DNA from: Lepidodermella squamata
Taxonomy: Eukaryota; Gastrotricha
Assembly: GCA_047495785.1 (NCBI GenBank)
Contig: JBLDXI010000026.1
Location: forward strand, 682,001 to 746,000
Direction: 5' to 3'
Length of the DNA: 64,000 bases
Shown here: one piece after another, positions 56,700 to 64,000 of the stretch
How the letters are laid out: each line of letters opens with the position of its first letter
How positions within the stretch are numbered: position 1 is the first letter of the stretch
Notes under the pieces: generated by a model
The model's database searches: none
Seen by the model: only the letters and a program-made list of their open reading frames with translations
Told to the model about the DNA's origin: nothing
Program-made: the position numbers and the translations under genes

Positions 56700-58662
56700 T
56701 AGTGACTTCTAGAAGTGAAATTGCCAGACGAGAGACTAAAAACCCGTAACTTCATTTTCAACATAGACAAAAGAAAATAGTTATAATCTTATGATTTTCA
56801 TGCGGAAGGTTTACAGGAAATGAAGATGCGAGCTATCGAAACATATATATATATCAATATATCAACTTTAATTTTGACATTTTTGGTTAACAAGATCGAG
56901 GATTCACCAATTTATGTGTGAAAATCTCACTTGGATTGTCGCTAGTAAAAATGACATATCGCATCCATTCGCGCTCTTTCAAATTGATCCCCGGCAGCGA
57001 CGACATCCCCATACAACCTGGATCTCATCTCGAAGAACTGCTGCTAGCTTGTTAGCTGCACAGGTCTAGAGAAAGGATTCCTTAACGGTGTTGAAGGCAG
57101 AAACGAGATTTCGGCCCGCTGAAAATGCCTGAGGGCGTACCGAAGCCCCAGCCACATGCCTTTGCATGACCCTGGCTAACAGAAAGGGAGGCATTGGCAC
57201 TAACTATGCAAAGCCAAGCTGACGAAGGTCAACCTGTTAAGCTCAAGTTAAAAAGTAGCGAAAAATAAATTACTAATATGCAGTGCAGTCGAAGTGGGGG
57301 TATCGTACCCCAGGTCACAAGGCCTTTTTTAGGCCCAGGTTTTAAAAAGCGTCATACAATTTCCCGTAGTTCGAGGATCCTGCTTCGCGCGATGCGTAGG
57401 TTTTTTGAATTTTCGAAATTTTCAAATTTTAGGAACGCGCCAATATCATTACTTAATATGTGGAGTGAACAATACATAAGAATAAAACATCTGAAGTCTA
57501 CTTTAGATATGTAGAAGTTCGGTTATTTTCGTCAAAGAGCGTTGAAATCTGTAATGAAATGAAGGAAAAAAATTAGGGAGAAAGGACAACCCTGCTGCAG
57601 CCATCGTATGACATAGAAACGAGTGGACCGGTCGTTTCCAGCTTGCAGTTTTCCCAGCTAGCTTTTTAGTTTGAATAACAACGTTCCATCACAGCAATTA
57701 TATTCTCAGAGACTTTAATACTGTATTTTATCGCGAATTAACAAATCATATGCTTTAGCAATATCATGAGATACTAGGCGGCACTGTGCAAAGTACTGTA
57801 CTCCCAGTTTGACAAGCCAAGAGAATATTCCACAAATATTTGTGCGAATATTTTCCAAAACGACAGGAGGGAAGCGTAGTATATTGTTATTTCAACATTT
57901 TTCGTCTCGGCCGAACAGTTCCTTAAAAATTACAATAATTTCTAGTCCTATCCGTGACATTAATCTGATTATTGAACCGATGTGACCCACTTATTGATAT
58001 TTGACCAGAATATCCTGATTTTCATCTGGTCCTTTTCGTGATTTGAATCTCATGCATATATACCTGATCATGGACTATGTTAATCCCTGTGTCTTCATAA
58101 GCAGGTTTACTTTTGTGCTTATTAACTTATCGAGTTTTTCAAGTGGAAACGATAGCGAATTCAATTTCGATTGTTTCCTCTAATATAATCATTCCTTACT
58201 CCGTCTCTGTCACAAACCTGCGTATGCATTACATCTGGCCAATGTTTGGCCTCCGCTCATATTCATTCGCCATCTTCGTCTATCTTCGTTGATAGCACAA
58301 CATTTTTTTATTGCCGATGGGAATAGACCTATTTTGGTGATTTTCATAGTTTCGAGCTGCCGTTGTGTCTAATAAGGAATGCTGATGACTAATGATTATA
58401 TCGGAATGATATCTATGTATGCTAATGATATCGGTAATTAGGAACTATTGATCCTCCTCGTCATTGATGGAAAACATGCTCACTGCTAACACGCCGATGG
58501 CGAAGATAACGGACGAGACTGGGGACACTAATCTAATGGGCTCGGACTGCTGCACGTTATGCGTTGATTTGATGGATTGGTTGATGAGAGTGCAACCCAG
58601 AACTGCGTTCACAGGCATGCACGGACTTTCCAAGCTATTCTTACTATCATGTACGCGTCTGA
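56700..58662. other. Spacer between receptors N and O
   Basis: Nearly 2 kb without a recognised gene. A short AT dinucleotide run lies at 56845-56865. The right part (57880-58660) is the duplicated upstream region shared with receptor N. Confidence 0.45.
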
Positions 58663-59670
58663 ATGCTACACGGGGAAAAATATCTGCGTAATAACCGACT
58701 TATTAAATCAGTTTTCACAAAACGGGTATTCACGACTGAGTAACATCTGAGTTAATACCCAGTTGTTACTCATTTTACCCAGGTTGCTTTAAATAACTGG
58801 GAAAACTGAGTTTTTGAACTTGGTAAAAACCGATATGACTGGAAATCGCTATAATCGCTATCTGAGAAGCTGACTTGTGTCGAATTTTGTCGACCGAGTC
58901 CACCAGAAAAAATAACTCTTGATTCACCAAGTTTTCTGTCATAGTTAGTTGTCTGGCAAAGTAACAGTTTTGTCGCCAAAGCTGACATTTTATACGCGGT
59001 GGTAATAGCGTCTTTCGACAGTCATCTTTACTATCATCTACTTGTCATCTACTTTGACGAAAAATGAAAGTACAGAGACGTTTAGTGAGCGGCAAACGAT
59101 TAACTTCAGCCAGGCGGCTAACGATAAGCGATAAGTAATAAATATGAAACATGCAGAATTAGGTTGGTAAGGGTCGGTATAGTGATTGAATAGGTGCAGG
59201 AGGTTAAGTTGCATGTGCACTTGCCTTGGATTTTTTATAACTTTATGCTCAGCTAAATTCTATAAGTAGCGCTGATTGTCATTTCAATTATGAGTTAGGG
59301 GGTAGCATAGTTAGTTAGGCGCGCGCGTGTGAAGTGTGTGAGTGTGTGCGTTACGACCAGGTTCGAATCCTGACAGGGACAAAGTATGAATGGTTTTCGG
59401 TTTTTATTTTTTTATTTTATTTTTCATAGGTTATTGAGCTTACGGGTAGCCTTTCCATGCTCCTGAACGCTTTTTTCTTTAATATTTCAGCCGAGGGGAG
59501 AGAGGAGAGGGAGGGGAGGGGCCGGGGTGATTACTGACTTGATGAGTAAGTTTTTACAAATAAGTCAGTTAATACTCACCATATACAAGGTAATGCTATA
59601 ATGCAAGTATCGATTACTGAGTTGCGTTTTCTGGTCGGTTTTTACCAAGATATTTTTCCCCGTGTAGCAT
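58663..59670. mobile_element. TIR element of 1 kb with internal tRNA-like module
   Basis: The ends ATGCTACACGGGGAAAAATA (left) and TATTTTTCCCCGTGTAGCAT (right) are perfect inverted repeats of 23 bases including TCT/AGA. Subterminal zones on both sides carry TAATAC, ACTGAGT and TTTTACC-type words. No transposase frame is visible. The homologous spacer upstream of receptor N (near 55150) reads AAATGCCGGTATATAATGA without the insert, so this is a true insertion into an already duplicated promoter region. The superfamily was not assigned. Confidence 0.78.
59297..59390 (+). ncRNA. tRNA-like sequence, probable SINE head (pol III boxes)
   Basis: TAGCATAGTTAGTTAGG (59303-59319) fits the internal A box and GGTTCGAATCC (59360-59370) is a perfect B box, spaced about 40 bases apart. 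A T-rich run follows after 59398, as a terminator would. The acceptor stem does not pair and the anticodon arm is replaced by GTGTGTGAGTGTGTG-type repeats. It is therefore not a functional tRNA but a tRNA-derived element nested in the TIR transposon. Confidence 0.55.
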
Positions 59671-59846
59671 ATAATTGACTTCATATAGTCTGTCCTTGGT
59701 GGGCATGTACGTTTATATGAATTAGCGTGGTATAGAATTGCTTAGTAGTTTTTTACGTCAAAAGAAACTTCTTGCCTCCGATCGATCTGCTCTTAACTTT
59801 TCAATCAAGCCACAAACTGCATTACAACTCGTTTGGGTAAAACGCA

Positions 59847-61168
59847 ATGGTTAGCATGGATCAAGACGAGCTTGTATTCTGTCAGGTGTGTTAAAACTCA
59901 AGGAAAATGATTGATATCATCATATTTTTGCAGATATGTACTTTAAAAGTTCTCCCGCGAAAAGAATACCAACCCAGGACTTGCCACGCTTGCAAAAAAT
60001 TCTTTTACCGCAACCACCCTAAACGAAACTCGCTGAAATGTGTCGCAGGGAAACCGCCTTGCTCAATTATCGGAAATTCCCGCTCGAACTGTACCAAATG
60101 TCGCCTTGAGAAATGCTTCGAAGCCGGCATGAAGTGTAAGCTATGCTTCTTTGTTCTTGACATTCATCGAACATGTCGGCATTTTTATAGCCGGTAAGCG
60201 AAAAAGCATTAACAAGAAACTGGTTATGGCGAGAGAGCCCCGTATGATCAACGCAACAGCGATTGAAGAAGCCGTCAAAAATTCGATTTTAGCTTTCACA
60301 TTACTTCATGGCATGGAATCAGTGAGGCTTGAGAAATCAATCGGTCGTCTGTTATATGAATAATTATCCCATAGCTACCGCTGAAAATGTTTTCGGGAAA
60401 TTTTAACCTGGAAAAGCATCGCGAGCTATTGCAGATCCATACTCAGCAATGTATGAAAATCGGCTGGAGTTACGCATGTTTTTTTAAAGGTTGAAGGCTC
60501 TAACATTGTAAGGAATGAAATATTTACTATTATCGTTACTTATTCAGAAAAATTCGGTCTGAGAAACCGGGAAATCCAAGCAGCTTTTGTAACCGGTTGG
60601 CCAGCGATAGGATCTTCAATGACATGTCTACCTAGCTACGCCACTTCGAAGCTGAGCATGAGCAGTGATGTTACTAAATGGCTACTTAAAGATTATCCTG
60701 AATTTCGGGTTAGGATTAATATAATTATATTTTTTCGTGCTTAAATGAAGATCTTTAACCCAACAGCACTCAGCAGATACAGCTGCTGAACTTGCTGAAG
60801 TTCTAGAGCAATGGAATCCTTCACTTTTGCAAGCTTCAATTTTCTTCACCTTGCTACTTTTCAAGGGTTTGTTCATTTCATGCCATCGATTGAACTTCAA
60901 GGTTGAATTAATTTCAGTGAATGTTTGCAAGCAGTTTCCGCATTTTTACAATCTACGACGCCTTTACATAACTGCTCTTAAAATTGTCGCCTCGGTTGAA
61001 GGCAAACACGGACCGCAGAATTCTGTAGCGCTTATGAAGAAATCAAGCGCTGTCTCAGCTCGATTGGCTGACAGCATGAAGCGTTTTGTCACTATGAATA
61101 GAGACGACACGGGGGCGGTATCAATCAAGGATAATCTAATGCTGGTCGTTGACCAGATTTCTGTATGA
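59847..61168 (+). CDS. Divergent nuclear hormone receptor, block 3 copy O
   Basis: Complete receptor, 332 residues. Exons: 59847-59885, 59934-60135, 60191-60321, 60375-60489, 60548-60708, 60767-60866, 60918-61168. It starts MVSMDQDELVFCQ and is the closest paralogue of copy N (shared KEYQPRTCHAC and RRLYITALKIVASVEGKHGP). Differences from N are an ILTLK-like first finger tip, CLPSYATSKLSMSSD in place of CLPGNATSKLHLSND, and a stop codon fifteen codons earlier after MLVVDQISV. All seven exons have the same phases as N. Its promoter region is interrupted by the 1 kb TIR element, whose end lies 177 bases before the start codon. Confidence 0.92.
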
Positions 61169-62818
61169 AAATCTCGCTAGGAAATACGTTAGTAAAAAAA
61201 CTATATTACATCTGTACAGTCTCTGGGAAGTGTTGAGGAAACGGTTATACTAGCTACCAATGCATGTGTAGTACGTAAATTACCTCAATCGGAACAGAAT
61301 ACCGCAACTTTCAGGCTAGGCTGTGGCATCATCCTCTTCCGCTGGGTCGAGCGTGTAGGCAATGAGCTGGAAACAATTGGAGCAGCATCCCCAGACACAT
61401 CGAAAAAATATAAAGCTGTGCAACTTTTACTTGGCTGAATTGAAGAGGTCATCGTCGATTCAACTTGCTGATTTCACCATGTAAGGGCGGATCTCTCATA
61501 TACTCAGCTTCCAGTTATTCTTCGACTAGGAGCCTTGCCTTACGCATTATTGAAAGTACTTCGACAATAACTTCAGGGACACATTAAATATTGATTTGAT
61601 GGCAGCCCTTAGAGCAATGAACATTTTGCGTGTAATATCGCCTCGAATTCGTCTTGTAAATATTCTGTTGATGGTTCAGGGCAAGGCTGCTATGGAAGCA
61701 CTTTATTTTCTTTCCATTGAAAGGCCAGAAAATAGCGATAATAGACAAAACACGCGGTATCATTTCTTTGAATGATTTCGATTTCATTTTTACATCTCGC
61801 ATCTTACCTATATACTATGGTAAGCAAGTCCTGCGCCTAAGGTGCATATTAGCTTCTACCGGGTTTCTTTATGGATTGTATCTATAGAAAAATTAGTGCT
61901 TTTTCTTGAAATCTTCTAGTTTCTTCTAGTGATATCCTCCAAGCCAGAGTAGCCGCATCGCGACCTGAGAAGTTGTAGATGATTGCTTAATGCCATTACT
62001 TGTTTGACTTTTCAATAGCAACAAATGTTGATGATAGTCATCGTAGGCAAGCGTACAGAAATGCAGGACAAAAGCGAAAGTTATTGCTCTAAAGAACAGG
62101 GACTGGGGACTGCCAAATTCGAAGTTTGTTCGTGGCACCTATGAAAATAGAAGTGCGAACCTACAGCTCAAACTAAGGGAAACAGTGAGACAGAAATGGC
62201 CTTGGCTGACCCTGAGACTTAATTTGCAGAGAAAAGGAAAAAATTCGATGTTCTTATAGTCACATGATAGATAAAACGCGTGATGCCGTATTAAAAGTTG
62301 ACCTGTTTGGGTTTTTAGTCTCCTATTACTAGAAATTTTCATCACCATAAATACGAAACTCAAAGTAGGTCCAATTAATAAACTGCGGGTTGTATTAGAT
62401 TAGATACTGACTGATCAGTGACATCAGCGTCGAGCCAAGTAAGGAGTCAAAAGCATCACTAATGAGTATTCTATAGGTGTCTGTGGATTCGTCGCTAGCT
62501 CTAATTAAATGCACCCTCGACATTTGCACCGGCTCAGAAGCATTGTAAATGGGCGTATATCATTAGTAAATTTGGGACATCTCTAATCTGATGTCATGAA
62601 TCCTTTATAAGCTCCTGCCATTTTATATTGAAGCAAATACAAAGAAATCTCCAGCATTTCATTACAGTTAAGATTAAAATAACAGCTAATAGTTTGAAAC
62701 GGTGGAACGCCCGTTGAAATTCACTACATCAGGTTCCTGTGCCCACCTTCAGACCAACTAGATCACTTCCGCAACAGAACTTCTCGTCGCTTCTGCTTTG
62801 TTTCGAAAAGCTCATAGC
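61169..62818. other. Spacer between receptors O and P
   Basis: 1.65 kb without a recognised gene. Minus-strand open frames (61584-61802, 61926-62138, 62139-62363) show no family signature. Confidence 0.4.
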
Positions 62819-63586
62819 ATGGAGGAAAACGCGCCTGTTTTATGTCAGGTATGTGATAACATATAAAACTAATGAGACTAATATGATGAATTGCGATGTT
62901 TTGTCAGATTTGTTCTTCCTTAGCTATCAGACGGAAAGAATACCAACCTAGGACTTGTCAAGCATGCCAAAAATTCTTCAGCCGCCATCACTCCAAGCGG
63001 TTCTTGCTGTTCTGTATCGCAGAGAATCCCCCTTGCTCAATTTTCGGTGAATTACGAGCAACGTGCAAGAAATGTCGCCTTGAGAAATGCTTTGAGACTG
63101 GCATGAAGGGTAAGCTGCATTATCTCATCCTGCATAACTCTCGAACATGTCCCTTCTTATCTAGCTGGTAAACGAAGACGTTTTGTTGAGAAATTTGTCG
63201 TAGCTAGAGAGCCGCAATTCATCGATGGAACGGCGATTGAAGAAGCTATCAGCATTTCGATGTTGGCTTTCACACTCCTTCACGGCATGGAATCGGTGAG
63301 ACTTGAAAATGGTGGGGAATTCCAAACACTAAAAAGGAAGATCTATTAAGGAATTGGGGAAACCCAAACCCGGATTGAAAAAGTCTTCAAATTCTTCCTT
63401 TTTGGTGGTGTGAAGTTTTCAACTTCTTAAAATAACGATCAGTCTTCTTTTTTATATTAATTATCTTATAGCTACCGCTGAAAATGTTTTCTGGAGATTT
63501 TAACGCGGATAAACATCGCGAGCTATCGCAAACGCATCTTCGCCAAAGTATGAGCGTCGGAAAGAACTACGCATCCTTTTTCAAAG
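62819..63586 (+). CDS. Divergent nuclear hormone receptor, block 3 copy P (3' part not in window)
   Basis: Exons visible: 62819-62848, 62908-63109, 63165-63295, 63472-63586. They encode MEENAPVLCQ, a DBD with SLAIRRKEYQPRTCQAC, KFFSRHHSKR and CKKCRLEKC, the hinge AGKRRRFVEKFV, and the start of the ligand-binding part (LPLKMFSGDFNADKH). The donor after exon 4 (TTCAAAG|GTTTGATA) is intact, but no downstream exon occurs before the window ends. The following intron holds a retroelement end, so the remaining three exons should lie to the right unless the copy is truncated. The third intron is 176 bases, longer than in N and O. Confidence 0.85.
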
Positions 63587-63622
63587 GTTTGATATAACTC
63601 CAATATTAGCTCAATTATTATT

Positions 63623-63664
<42 letters not shown>
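63623..63664. repeat. (TAA)n microsatellite
   Basis: About fourteen uninterrupted TAA units. It is probably the 3' tail of the minus-strand retroelement at 63665-64000. Confidence 0.9.
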
Positions 63665-63665
<1 letters not shown>

Positions 63666-64000
63666 GTTTTATTTAGTCCTCCTCTCGATTAAGCATCTAT
63701 ACCGTAAAAACGGTTTTGAGCAGGGCGAAGGCAGGCGAAAGATGGAAATCACCCACCCCCACAGTTGAAGATTCTACTTTTTCCAAAAAATTCATAATCA
63801 TTCATTGAGTCAACAATGTTGCGCCATTCAATTTTATCAAAAGATAGTAATTCAGTCAAGTGCAGATCAGGAATAATTTTAATTTCAAATTTATTTTCTT
63901 TTTCGCCGGATTTTTTATTTTTAGCTGGCTTTTTGCCTTTCTGATTTTTGGGTTGTCTTTTCTTCCGGCGAACTTCCTTAACAATGCCAACCATGTGTAG
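63665..64000 (-). mobile_element. 3' end of a non-LTR retrotransposon
   Basis: Read on the minus strand: an open frame (63749 to beyond 63994) with a Lys-rich stretch (RRKKRQPKNQKGKKPAKNKK) and then LLSFDKIEWRNIVDSMND. The last part is reminiscent of the C-terminal tail of LINE reverse-transcriptase polyproteins (EWR-IV words). A stop codon, about 80 bases of untranslated sequence, an AATAAA (63668-63673) and an (ATT)n tail follow in that order. This order, ending in a simple repeat, is the usual 3' end of several LINE clades. The body continues beyond the window. The family call rests on layout and a short motif. Confidence 0.5.

Noticed and set aside
63623-63664. TAA repeats as a CRISPR-like or satellite array
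   Set aside because: Simple trinucleotide run without spacers; best explained as a retroelement tail.

Overview
The window is nuclear DNA from a small invertebrate animal with compact genes. Nearly every gene is split by GT-AG introns of about 38-60 bases. The families seen are metazoan: nuclear hormone receptors, Cys-loop receptors, a CUB/LDLa/trypsin protease, a Ly6-like protein and a pancreatic-type lipase. The receptor zinc fingers carry a C-x-A-C knuckle, which recalls the expanded receptor families of nematodes. However, splice acceptors are loose rather than the strict nematode TTTTCAG, so I do not assign a phylum. There are no bacterial features.

Layout: (1) 1-19401, block 1: a minus-strand tandem array of divergent nuclear receptor genes. 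Six are readable (five close paralogues and one distinct member at 4335-5797), mixed with relics that keep only one or a few exons. Transposon-like inverted repeats fill some spacers. (2) 21241-22783: a plus-strand secreted lipase. (3) 24087-33779, block 2: four more minus-strand receptors and one dead copy. (4) 34495-35742 (-) intronless Cys-loop receptor; 36130-37811 (-) secreted protein with a Thr/Ser-rich tail; 39624-41896 (+) sugar-transporter-like MFS protein; 41998-42730 (-) Ly6-like protein; 43006-46265 (-) CUB/LDLa/trypsin protein; 48005-50010 (+) second Cys-loop receptor. (5) 52152-64000, block 3: four plus-strand receptors, the last cut by the window edge and carrying a retroelement 3' end in an intron.

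All receptors share one architecture. A tiny first exon supplies the first zinc-binding cysteine. The DBD is split at fixed points, and the ligand-binding part has exons of near-constant length (118, 161 and 100 bases) with identical phases. The array therefore grew by whole-gene tandem duplication followed by decay of some copies. The upstream regions of block 1 were duplicated too and share a palindromic GTCGAT-AA-ATCGAC-like element 126-147 bases before the start codon. Several insertions can be recognised because a paralogous spacer preserves the empty site. The functional link between the receptor array and the lipase, transporter and protease genes is only positional.

Exon coordinates were derived by hand from splice signals, reading frame and paralogue comparison. 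No transcript evidence was available.
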